From: Metabacillus niabensis
Lineage (GTDB): Bacteria; Bacillota; Bacilli; Bacillales; Bacillaceae
NCBI RefSeq assembly: GCF_902829255.1
Contig: NZ_CADEPK010000031.1
Span: forward strand, 1 to 55,137
DNA: 55,137 nt
Direction of reading: 5' to 3'
Within the stretch, counting starts at the first letter, position 1. Every line of letters starts with the position of its first letter. The position numbers and the translations under genes were made by a program. Below, piece by piece: positions 25,908-33,905 of the stretch. The notes beneath the pieces are model-generated. The model saw nothing but the letters and a program-made list of their open reading frames with translations. It made no database searches and was not told the DNA's origin.

Positions 25908-28244
25908 ATGAGGCAGAGACTAGTCGTGGTCGGAAATGGTATGGCAGGAGTTCGCTGTGTTGAAGAAATCTTAAAGCGTAACTCTGAGCTATTTTCGATT
26001 TCTATTATTGGAAGTGAACCACATCCTAATTATAATCGGATTTTATTATCTTCTGTTTTACAAGGGGAAGCGTCATTTAATGAAATTACTATAAATAAAC
26101 GTGAATGGTACGAGGAGAATGGGATTGACCTCTACACTGGAGAAACGGCAATAAAGATTGATTCGCAAAATAAGCAAATTACCACCAATCTTAATCGAGT
26201 GATTGCCTACGATAAATTAATCATTGCAACAGGATCGGAACCGTTTGTTCTACCCATCCCTGGTGTTGAAAAGGAAGGAGTTGTCACCTTTCGTACAATT
26301 GAGGATTGTAAAAAAATCATCGAATTGTCTAAAGGTCATAAGCAAGCAGCCGTGATTGGAGGGGGAGTGTTAGGGTTAGAGGCAGCAAGGGGTCTCGTGA
26401 ATCTAGGCTTGAAAGTGAAAGTCGTTCACAATATGGATTACTTGATGCAACGACAGCTTGATCCAACCTCATCAAAAATGCTGCAAACAGTCCTAGAACA
26501 GCAAGGAATTGAATTCTATTTAGGCAAAGTAACGGAAAAAATAGCAGGGGAAGAAAGAGTTGAAAAACTTGAGTTTACGGATGGAACAGAAATTGAGGCG
26601 GATTTAGTCGTTATGGCTGTTGGGGTGAAACCTAATATAGGCCTAGCGAAATGCAGTGGTATTGAGACAAGTCATGGAATTATTGTTAATGATTATATGG
26701 AAACAAGAACAGCTGATATATATGCGTTGGGTGAATGTGCCCAGCATAATGGCATTGTTTATGGGTTAGTGAAGCCGTTGTATGAGCAAGGCCAAGCGTT
26801 AGCGAACCATCTTTGTGGAATTGAAGAACAAGGGTATCAAGGATCGATTTTATCAACGAGCTTAAAGGTGCCAGGTGTTGAGCTCTTTTCTGTTGGAGAT
26901 TTCACTGAGAATGAAACATCAAAAATGGTGAAATTAGAAAATCAATTAGAAGGCATTTATAAAAAAATTGTTTTTCAAGGAGATATTATCGTGGGCGCGG
27001 TCCTTTTTGGAGAAACAACTTCTGGGTCTAAACTGCTTGATCTGATTGCCAAAAGAAAACATGTAAATGATGATGAGAAACGTCAATTGCTTCAAATAAA
27101 TGAACGTGGGCCAACGTTATTTAAGCAAATGCCGCAAAGTGAAATGATATGTAATTGTAATGCTGTATCAAAGGGAACCATTATGGAGGCTGTACTTCAA
27201 AAGGGATTAACGACTGTTGACGAAATAAAGCAATGTACGAAGGCATCCGGCTCGTGTGGAGGCTGTAAGTCAATGGTGGCAGGTTTGCTCACCTATATTA
27301 ACAGTGATGAATGCGATGAAACAATTGAGCAAAACACATTGTGCAAATGTACGGAATTGACGGAAGATGAAGTTGTTTACCAGATTCAGCAAAAACAATT
27401 ATCTTCATTAGAAGATGTATTTACTGAGTTGAATTGGAAATCTGAAAATGGCTGTAGCACCTGTATTTCTGCAATTCGTTATTATTTGGCAATGATATAC
27501 CCAGGGCATGACAGGTCGATTAAAAAGGATATCGTAAATGCTCAGCTCGAGGAAGATGGTACTTATTCACTTGTCCTACAAATGTATGGGGGCATGACAA
27601 ATGTAAATGAATTACAAATGATAACAAATGTAATGAAAAAGTACCAAATACGTGAGGTGGGATTAACAGCAGAGCAACGATTTCAATTAAAGGGGATTCA
27701 AAAGGAAGTCATTCATGCTGTATGTACAGAATTGAAGATTCCCTCAATCCCAGCTTTGGATAATACCATTCGTTACGTTAATACATTTTTTGGAGAAAGA
27801 CTTTGCCAATGTAGCAATGAAAAATCAAAGCAATTGGCAATTGAAATTGAAAAGGAAGTCGGCCAAATATTAACGCCACATCTTGTCATTATTGGATTTT
27901 CCGCCTGTAAGCACCAGGAAAAGGACTTAATGATAAAGGATATTAGCATCATTGGCAACAATGGAGGATGGGAAATTTATGTTGGCGGAAGTACGGGGCA
28001 ACATATTCAGCAAGGGGAACTATTGACGGTTACAAAAAATCTCCATGAAGTAAAGCTGTTCTTAAGCGGATTTGTTCAATATTATCGAGAAACCGGGAAT
28101 TATCAGGAGCCAATTTATGAATGGATTAAGAGGGTTGGGATGATTCATATCCGAGAGGTCTTATTCGAAACGTCATTATGTAGGCAATTAGTTGAGCGGT
28201 TGGAAGAGGATAGAGCCGTAAGTTTAGAATATGTGACGAAATAA
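25908..28244 (+). CDS. nasB: Assimilatory nitrate reductase electron-transfer subunit, NirB-like
   Basis: A 778-residue cytoplasmic flavoprotein that passes electrons from NAD(P)H to the nitrate reductase NasC. Order: FAD/NAD-binding pyridine nucleotide-disulphide domain (about 1-290, VVVGNGMAGVR, GGGVLGLEAARG), NirB-type flavin domain, two BFD-like [2Fe-2S] domains (CNCNAVSKG...CGGCK and CKCTELTED...CSTC), and a C-terminal nitrite/sulphite-reductase-like region. In that region two of the four Cys that should hold the siroheme-[4Fe-4S] centre are lost: TFFGERLC (27786-27810) has lost the first, and SACKHQEKD (27898-27925) has lost the last. It is therefore probably not a nitrite reductase. 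The start at 25908 has TGGAGGG 5 bases upstream. Confidence 0.92.
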   Translation: MRQRLVVVGNGMAGVRCVEEILKRNSELFSISIIGSEPHPNYNRILLSSVLQGEASFNEITINKREWYEENGIDLYTGETAIKIDSQNKQITTNLNRVIAYDKLIIATGSEPFVLPIPGVEKEGVVTFRTIEDCKKIIELSKGHKQAAVIGGGVLGLEAARGLVNLGLKVKVVHNMDYLMQRQLDPTSSKMLQTVLEQQGIEFYLGKVTEKIAGEERVEKLEFTDGTEIEADLVVMAVGVKPNIGLAKCSGIETSHGIIVNDYMETRTADIYALGECAQHNGIVYGLVKPLYEQGQALANHLCGIEEQGYQGSILSTSLKVPGVELFSVGDFTENETSKMVKLENQLEGIYKKIVFQGDIIVGAVLFGETTSGSKLLDLIAKRKHVNDDEKRQLLQINERGPTLFKQMPQSEMICNCNAVSKGTIMEAVLQKGLTTVDEIKQCTKASGSCGGCKSMVAGLLTYINSDECDETIEQNTLCKCTELTEDEVVYQIQQKQLSSLEDVFTELNWKSENGCSTCISAIRYYLAMIYPGHDRSIKKDIVNAQLEEDGTYSLVLQMYGGMTNVNELQMITNVMKKYQIREVGLTAEQRFQLKGIQKEVIHAVCTELKIPSIPALDNTIRYVNTFFGERLCQCSNEKSKQLAIEIEKEVGQILTPHLVIIGFSACKHQEKDLMIKDISIIGNNGGWEIYVGGSTGQHIQQGELLTVTKNLHEVKLFLSGFVQYYRETGNYQEPIYEWIKRVGMIHIREVLFETSLCRQLVERLEEDRAVSLEYVTK

Positions 28245-28276
28245 TTAAGAGATTAAGAGAATAGGGATGATGCGTT

Positions 28277-30409
28277 TTGACAGAACTATTATTAAAATAC
28301 TTTCGAACGAAGCAACAAGAGGTCCAATCAGAAAAGGTTTATGATACACAATGCCCGTTCTGCAGCATGCAATGTAAAATGCAATTAATTGAGCAATCAA
28401 TCGTTTCAAGGAAGAAGTATACAACAATAGGAGTAGATAATCCTACATCGGAGGGAAGAATCTGCATTAAAGGAATGAATGCCCATCAGCATGCACTTCA
28501 CCAGGATCGGATTAAATATCCATTGCTTAAAGTAAACGGTGAATTTGTTCGGATCTCATGGCGGGAGGCATTAGCTGTGATTAAGGAAAAGTTCACTGAT
28601 ATTCAGGTAGCAGATGGTACAAATGCACTTGCGGTTTACGGGAGTGCTTCTATTACAAATGAAGAAGCTTATTTACTAGGGAAGTTTGCTAGAGTGGCAC
28701 TTACGACTCGCTACATCGATTACAATGGCCGCTTGTGCATGTCAGCCGCGGCTACTGCAGCGAACCAGACGTTCGGGATGGATCGTGGAATAACAAATGC
28801 ATTAACTGAGGTTCCAACAACACGTGTCATTATATTAGCTGGAACAAATATAGCAGAATGCCAACCTACAATTATGCCATATTTTGAAAAAGCAAAAGAG
28901 AACGGTGCTTATATTATCGCGATTGATCCACGGGAGACAGCAACGACACAAATCGCTGACTTACATTTAAAAGTTAAGCCAGGGATGGACGCTGCCTTAG
29001 CAAATGGATTATTAAAGGTCATCATCGAAGAAAATTTAACTGATGAACAATTCATTCGTGATCGTGCTACAGGCTTTGCTGAAGTAAAGGAATATGTGCT
29101 TTCTCAATCATTAGATGAAATTGCAGAATTAACAGGTGTTCCAAAGGAGCAAATTGAAACGGCAGCGATAAAGTTTGCAAGTGAGGAAACAGGAATGCTA
29201 TTTACGGCTAGAGGCGTCGAACAGCAAATTGATGGGACAGCAGCTGTAAGGAATTTACTTAATGTGTTAATTGCAACAGGGAAAATTGGTAAGCCTTCAT
29301 GTGGATATGGGGCGATTACTGGTCAAGGCAATGGTCAGGGAGCACGTGAACATGGACAAAAGGCTGATCAACTACCAGGATATCGTTCAATCGAAAATGA
29401 GGAGCATAGAGAATATATAGCATCTGTTTGGGGGATCAACAAAGAGGATATACCACGTAAGGGTGTTTCGGCATTTGAAATGTTTAAGAAAATTGATGAG
29501 GGAGAAATTACAGGAATGCTCCTCATGTGCTCAAACCCTGTTGTTTCAAATCCAAATGCCAATTTTGTAAAATCGGCGTTAAAAAAGTTGAAATTTTTAG
29601 TCGCTATCGACTTATTCGTCTCGGAAACAGCCGAATATGCAGACCTTATTTTGCCGACCTCCTCTTATTTAGAGGACGAAGGAACAATGACGAATCTCGA
29701 AGGGAGAGTCATTCTTAGAGAGGCAAGTCGACCATGTCCAGGAGAAGTAAAGCATGATTGGGAAATTATTTGCGAGATTGCGAAGGTATTAGGGAAAGGA
29801 CAGTATTTTCCTTACAAAAAGGCAGAGGATATCTTTAATGAGTTGCGTATCGCTAGTAAGGGAGGGATTGCTGATTATTATGGGATTACGTATGACCGAA
29901 TTCGAAAGGAAAAGGGCATCTTATGGCCATGTCCAGATGAAACCCATGGTGGAACTGCTCGATTATTTGAGCATTCCTTTGCACATCCAGACGGAAAGGC
30001 AAAGATGGTTGTAGTAAGTAATAGTTCACAAATCCCCAAAGAAAAACCATCGGAGGAATACCCCCTCTATTTAACGACTGGCAGAGTGGTGTCACATTAT
30101 TTAACAGGAGTCCAAACGAGAAAAAGTGCTGCTTTAGCGGCAAGAAATTTTGAATCATATTTAGAAATTCATCCAGAAACAGCAAGAAAATATCAAATTG
30201 AAAATAATCGTCTTGTTACAGTAACTTCTAAGCGGGGAAGTATCGTAGTTAGAAGTAAATGGTCAGATAAAATTAGACAGGATACAGTCTTTGTTCCATT
30301 CCATTGGGCAGATAGCCAAAATGTAAACATGTTAGTTGGCGAGGATTTAGATCCTTTCTGCAAAATGCCGGGATTTAAAGTGAGTGCAGTAAAGGTTGTT
30401 CCAAATTAA
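28277..30409 (+). CDS. nasC: Assimilatory nitrate reductase catalytic subunit
   Basis: A 710-residue molybdopterin oxidoreductase that reduces nitrate to nitrite in the cytoplasm. An N-terminal [4Fe-4S] site is formed by CPFCSMQC (about residues 26-33) and the Cys in GRICIKG. The molybdopterin domains follow, with a candidate Cys region YNGRLCMSAAATA, and a C-terminal MGD-binding domain (YLTTGRVVSHYLTG, FVPFHWADSQNVNMLV). No twin-arginine signal is present, consistent with an assimilatory enzyme. The TTG start is chosen because no in-frame ATG is near and AGGG lies about 10 bases upstream. It is 32 bp from nasB, in the same operon. Confidence 0.94.
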   Translation: MTELLLKYFRTKQQEVQSEKVYDTQCPFCSMQCKMQLIEQSIVSRKKYTTIGVDNPTSEGRICIKGMNAHQHALHQDRIKYPLLKVNGEFVRISWREALAVIKEKFTDIQVADGTNALAVYGSASITNEEAYLLGKFARVALTTRYIDYNGRLCMSAAATAANQTFGMDRGITNALTEVPTTRVIILAGTNIAECQPTIMPYFEKAKENGAYIIAIDPRETATTQIADLHLKVKPGMDAALANGLLKVIIEENLTDEQFIRDRATGFAEVKEYVLSQSLDEIAELTGVPKEQIETAAIKFASEETGMLFTARGVEQQIDGTAAVRNLLNVLIATGKIGKPSCGYGAITGQGNGQGAREHGQKADQLPGYRSIENEEHREYIASVWGINKEDIPRKGVSAFEMFKKIDEGEITGMLLMCSNPVVSNPNANFVKSALKKLKFLVAIDLFVSETAEYADLILPTSSYLEDEGTMTNLEGRVILREASRPCPGEVKHDWEIICEIAKVLGKGQYFPYKKAEDIFNELRIASKGGIADYYGITYDRIRKEKGILWPCPDETHGGTARLFEHSFAHPDGKAKMVVVSNSSQIPKEKPSEEYPLYLTTGRVVSHYLTGVQTRKSAALAARNFESYLEIHPETARKYQIENNRLVTVTSKRGSIVVRSKWSDKIRQDTVFVPFHWADSQNVNMLVGEDLDPFCKMPGFKVSAVKVVPN

Positions 30410-30417
30410 TGTATGTA

Positions 30418-30541
30418 GAGAGGGTGGCTCAAAAACAAAGGTTTTAGACCCCTCAAACACAATATATAGGCTAATGATAAGGTTAGTTTACTATGTACGA
30501 GTGTTTGTTGGAGGGGGCAGTCCTTTTTGTGTCACTCTCTT
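30418..30541 (+). repeat. Palindromic intergenic element, copy C
   Basis: GAGGGTGGCTCAAAA, TTAGACCCCTCAAACACAAT, GAGTGTTTGTTGGAGGGGG and TTTGTGTCACTC align in order with copies A and B. It starts 9 bp after the nasC stop codon and ends with CTCTTTATTTG, so it probably ends or attenuates the nasBC transcript before the separate nasD promoter. Confidence 0.85.
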
Positions 30542-30619
30542 TATTTGCTTTCGAGGTAAATAGGGCTTGTATGTCTCAAAACAAGAAATATGAGATTCAT
30601 CTCCGAATGAAATAAACCA

Positions 30620-30671
30620 TGTTAGAAAATGTAACATGTAAGTAAAATATTGCAATTTACCGTGTTATAGT
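30620..30671 (+). promoter_or_regulatory. TnrA box and -10 element of nasD
   Basis: TGTTA-N7-TAACA (30620-30636) is a perfect TnrA site. A -10 TATAGT (30666-30671) lies 40.5 bp from its centre, with no -35. This gives nitrite reductase its own nitrogen-limitation promoter, as in B. subtilis, where nasD also responds to ResDE. Confidence 0.85.
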
Positions 30672-30701
30672 AAAGGAAACTTTCTAGGGGAGGAACTACA
30701 G

Positions 30702-33116
30702 GTGGAAAAAAAGAAGCTAGTTCTTATTGGGAATGGAATGGCCGGGGTTCGAGCAATCGAAGAAATACTAAAAATTTCAAAAGATATATTTGATATTACA
30801 ATCTTTGGCAGTGAGCCACATCCTAATTACAATAGAATCCTTTTATCGAAGGTATTACAAGGTGATACAAATGTGAGTGATATTACCTTAAATGATTGGG
30901 ATTGGTATGAGGAAAATGACATTACCCTTTATACAGGAGAGACAGTGACCAAAATCCAAACAGAGAAAAAAGTTGTCGTATCTGATAAAGGAAGAATCGT
31001 ACCTTACGATGAAGTCATCGTTGCAACGGGCTCAGTACCATTTATTTTACCACTTCCAGGAGCTGATAAAGAAGGAGTAACAGCCTTCCGTGATATTAAG
31101 GATACAGATATCATGCTAGAGGCTTCGAAAAAATATAAAAAGGCAGCGGTTATCGGCGGGGGGCTACTTGGATTAGAAGCAGCTCGTGGATTATTGAACT
31201 TAGGAATGGATGTAACGGTTATCCACATTGCCCCAACGTTAATGGAGCGCCAATTAGATGAAACAGCAGGGAAGCTTTTGCAAAGGGAATTAGAAAAGCA
31301 AGGAATGAAGTTTTTATTAGAAGCAAGCACTCAAGAAATTTACGGGGAGGAACGCGTAGAAGGCTTAAAGTTTCAAGATGGATCACAGCTTGAAGCAGAT
31401 TTAGTTGTCATGGCTGTTGGGATCAAGCCGAACGTCGAGCTAGCAAAGGAAAGTGGCTTAACCGTTAACAGAGGAATTGTTGTAAATGATTATTTGCAAA
31501 CAAATGTGCCTCATGTGTATTCAGTTGGTGAATGTGCAGAGCATAATGGGATTCCATACGGATTAGTTGCGCCATTATATGAACAAGCAAAGGTGCTTGC
31601 TCATCATATTTGTGGAAAAGAAACAGCTCCATACAAAGGCTCAGTCTTATCTACTCAATTAAAGGTTTCTGGTGTTGAAGTATTCTCAGCAGGTGACTTT
31701 ATTGAAGGTGATGATAAAAAGGCGTTAAAAATCTTTGACGAGCAAGATGGAGTATATAAGAAAATTGTCTTAAATGGAAATAAAATCGTCGGAGCGGTTT
31801 TATTCGGAGATAGCAAAGAGGGAAATCGTCTATTCTCGATGATTAAAAAGGGAGCAGACATCTCTGATACAGAGAAAATTACAATATTACAGCCAATTGG
31901 CGAAGAAGCTGGTACTAGTTTAGTTGCAGCAATGAGTGCGGATGAAATTATTTGTGGCTGTAACGGTGTTTCAAAAGGTGCCATTGTCCAAGCAATTCAA
32001 GAAAAAGGCTGTACATCTGTTGATGAGATAAAAGCGTGTACGAGTGCATCACGTTCATGTGGTGGCTGTAAGCCGTTAGTGGCAGATGTTCTTCAGCTAA
32101 CACTTGGATCTGAGTTTGATGCATCTGCACAAAAAGAGGCAATTTGTGGCTGTACATCATTATCAAGAGATGAAATTGTCGAAGGTATTAAAGAAAAAGG
32201 ATTAACACATGTAAGAGAGGTTATGAATGTACTCGGCTGGGAAACAGAAGAAGGCTGTTCAAAATGTCGCCCTGCTTTAAACTACTACCTAGGAATGATT
32301 CATCCGAAAGAATATGAAGATGAAAGAGAATCTCGTTTTGTCAATGAAAGAATGCATGCAAATATACAAAAGGACGGAACGTATTCAGTTGTACCGAGAA
32401 TGTATGGCGGTGTAACAAATGCTAAGGATTTACGTCGGATTGCAGACGTTGTCGAGAAGTATGATATTCCATTAGTGAAGGTGACAGGTGGTCAACGTAT
32501 TGATTTACTTGGTGTGAAGAAGGATGATCTGCCAAAGGTTTGGGAAGACCTCGATATGCCTTCAGGTTTTGCTTATGGAAAATCACTTCGAACAGTAAAA
32601 ACTTGTGTCGGTGAACAATTTTGCCGCTTCGGTACTCAAGATTCAATCGGATTAGGAATTGAACTTGAAAAGAAATTTGAAGGATTACAAACACCACATA
32701 AAGTGAAGATGGCTGTATCGGCATGTCCGAGAAGCTGTGCGGAATCAGGCTTTAAAGATATTGGCTTTATCGGCATTGACGGTGGCTGGGAAATTTATGT
32801 TGGCGGAAATGGCGGTACCCATGTCCGTAGTGGAGACCTTCTATATAAAGTGAAAACAGATGAAGAGGCTATGGAGATTACAGGTGCATACTTGCAATAT
32901 TATCGTGAAACAGCAAATTATTTAGAACGTACATCTGCATGGATTGAACGAGTTGGCTTAGCGCATGTCCAATCTGTACTAGACGATAAAAACATGCGAA
33001 AAGAATTGAACGAACGTATGGATGAAGCCTTATCTGTTTATAAGGATCCTTGGAAAGAGATTATTGAAAATGAAAAAACAACAAAACAACTATTCCAAAC
33101 GGTTGGGATGTCGTAA
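30702..33116 (+). CDS. nasD: Assimilatory nitrite reductase large subunit
   Basis: An 804-residue cytoplasmic enzyme that reduces nitrite to ammonium with NAD(P)H. Order: FAD/NAD domain (GNGMAGVRAIEE, GGGLLGLEAARG), two BFD-like [2Fe-2S] domains (CGCNGVSKG...CGGCK, CGCTSLSRD...CSKC), then a full siroheme/[4Fe-4S] domain. That domain has all four Cys: TCVGEQFC (about 32601-32624) and SACPRSC (about 32718-32738). The GTG start has GGGGAGG about 9 bases upstream. It is paralogous to nasB along its full length, but its redox centre is intact. It follows its own TnrA-dependent promoter. Confidence 0.96.
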   Translation: MEKKKLVLIGNGMAGVRAIEEILKISKDIFDITIFGSEPHPNYNRILLSKVLQGDTNVSDITLNDWDWYEENDITLYTGETVTKIQTEKKVVVSDKGRIVPYDEVIVATGSVPFILPLPGADKEGVTAFRDIKDTDIMLEASKKYKKAAVIGGGLLGLEAARGLLNLGMDVTVIHIAPTLMERQLDETAGKLLQRELEKQGMKFLLEASTQEIYGEERVEGLKFQDGSQLEADLVVMAVGIKPNVELAKESGLTVNRGIVVNDYLQTNVPHVYSVGECAEHNGIPYGLVAPLYEQAKVLAHHICGKETAPYKGSVLSTQLKVSGVEVFSAGDFIEGDDKKALKIFDEQDGVYKKIVLNGNKIVGAVLFGDSKEGNRLFSMIKKGADISDTEKITILQPIGEEAGTSLVAAMSADEIICGCNGVSKGAIVQAIQEKGCTSVDEIKACTSASRSCGGCKPLVADVLQLTLGSEFDASAQKEAICGCTSLSRDEIVEGIKEKGLTHVREVMNVLGWETEEGCSKCRPALNYYLGMIHPKEYEDERESRFVNERMHANIQKDGTYSVVPRMYGGVTNAKDLRRIADVVEKYDIPLVKVTGGQRIDLLGVKKDDLPKVWEDLDMPSGFAYGKSLRTVKTCVGEQFCRFGTQDSIGLGIELEKKFEGLQTPHKVKMAVSACPRSCAESGFKDIGFIGIDGGWEIYVGGNGGTHVRSGDLLYKVKTDEEAMEITGAYLQYYRETANYLERTSAWIERVGLAHVQSVLDDKNMRKELNERMDEALSVYKDPWKEIIENEKTTKQLFQTVGMS

Positions 33117-33173
33117 TAACCTAGGAGAATAATTTTCAGAATCTTAAGTTAATGGGTGCGAGCTTTGATTACT

Positions 33174-33206
33174 GTGTCTCACCTTTATTTTAAAAAGGTG
33201 AGACAC
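33174..33206 (+). terminator. Hairpin between nasD and nasE
   Basis: GTGTCTCACCTTT pairs with AAAGGTGAGACAC around a short A/T loop. No real T run follows (TTCCGATT), so it may be an mRNA processing or stabilising hairpin or a leaky terminator within the nasDEF transcript. Confidence 0.5.
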
Positions 33207-33339
33207 TTCCGATTATTAAAATTCAAATTAGCCTTTAGTTAAATATCTAGCTCTAGATTTACTACTGCTAAATCCTTAAAAGTGAAAGAGGGCATTGACG
33301 ATTGCAGTTTTATTTAATAGTCTAGGAGGAATACGTGAT

Positions 33340-33663
33340 ATGAAAGAGTTAACAAAATCGAAAATATATGTGGGAGCTTTATCCGAATTACCTGAACGTG
33401 TAGGGAAGACGGTTCAGCTTGAAGCGGAAAAAGAAGTGGCTGTTTTTAAACTTTCGAATGGGAAAGTGAAGGCTGTAGAAAACAAATGTCCTCATAAAGG
33501 TGGCGTATTAAGTGAAGGGATTGTTAGTGGTGAGCATGTTTTCTGCCCGATGCATGACTGGAAAATATGCCTTGATGATGGGAAGGTTCAAGAACCAGAT
33601 TTTGGCTGTGTAAAAACATATGCAACGTTAATTGAAGATGATGATGTTTATCTTTTAGTATAG
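33340..33663 (+). CDS. nasE: Nitrite reductase small subunit, Rieske type
   Basis: A 107-residue NirD-type Rieske-fold protein that pairs with the large subunit NasD. Cluster ligands are intact: Cys50 and His52 (NKCPHKGG), Cys69 and His72 (FCPMHDWK). Many NirD proteins have lost them, so this one probably binds a [2Fe-2S] cluster. The ATG at 33340 has a full AGGAGGA 9 bases upstream; the frame runs 15 codons further without a ribosome-binding site. Confidence 0.94.
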   Translation: MKELTKSKIYVGALSELPERVGKTVQLEAEKEVAVFKLSNGKVKAVENKCPHKGGVLSEGIVSGEHVFCPMHDWKICLDDGKVQEPDFGCVKTYATLIEDDDVYLLV

Positions 33664-33697
33664 AAAAGAATCAAAAAGTAACAGAGCATGTAACTTG

Positions 33698-33771
33698 ATT
33701 GGGTCTGACCTCTCCCCACAATTTAGCTCGGTGTGGCGAAATTGTTGGCAAGGGTTGGCCCTCTCTCTTTT
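33698..33771 (+). terminator. GGGTC/GGCCC imperfect hairpin, second copy of the small repeat family
   Basis: GGGTCTGACC and GGTTGGCCC pair imperfectly, with inner ACAATTT/AAATTGT pairing, followed by CTCTCTCTTTTTATT. It shares the CCCCACAATT core with the hairpin at 22199-22241. It lies 35 bp beyond nasE and probably attenuates transcription into nasF. Confidence 0.65.
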
Positions 33772-33775
33772 TATT

Positions 33776-33835
33776 AGCGATAACGGGCAAAAGCCCCATC
33801 TCGAAACCGAAGTAGGTTAGGTGGGATTTATTGCT
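33776..33835 (+). other. Possible structured leader RNA ahead of nasF
   Basis: An outer 8-bp stem (AGCGATAA 33776-33783 with TTATTGCT 33828-33835) encloses a second 7-bp stem (CCCATCT 33795-33801 with AGGTGGG 33819-33825). That stem has a CGA bulge, a 4-bp AACC/GGTT helix and a 6-base loop. GGGCAAAAGCCC in the 5' part can form an alternative hairpin that shares bases with the second stem. I do not recognise a known riboswitch consensus. It begins 70 bp upstream of the nasF ribosome-binding site region. Confidence 0.3.
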
Positions 33836-33905
33836 CAGAGGATCCCTATTAGTTCACCTTGCAAGCATGACGTTTTACTTTATTACTTACAGGAGGTAAT
33901 GGAAA

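Noticed and set aside
27786-27925. Frameshift as the cause of the missing cysteines in NasB
   Set aside because: The frame is continuous and flanking residues on both sides align with NasD, so these are substitutions rather than a shift.
31655-32724. Several open frames antisense to nasD
   Set aside because: They mirror codon bias of a strongly conserved gene; no independent start signals or recognisable products.
33776-33835. c-di-GMP or other known riboswitch before nasF
   Set aside because: GGGCAAA recalls the start of the c-di-GMP-I motif, but the ACGCAAAGC core and second stem are missing; no other known consensus fits by eye.
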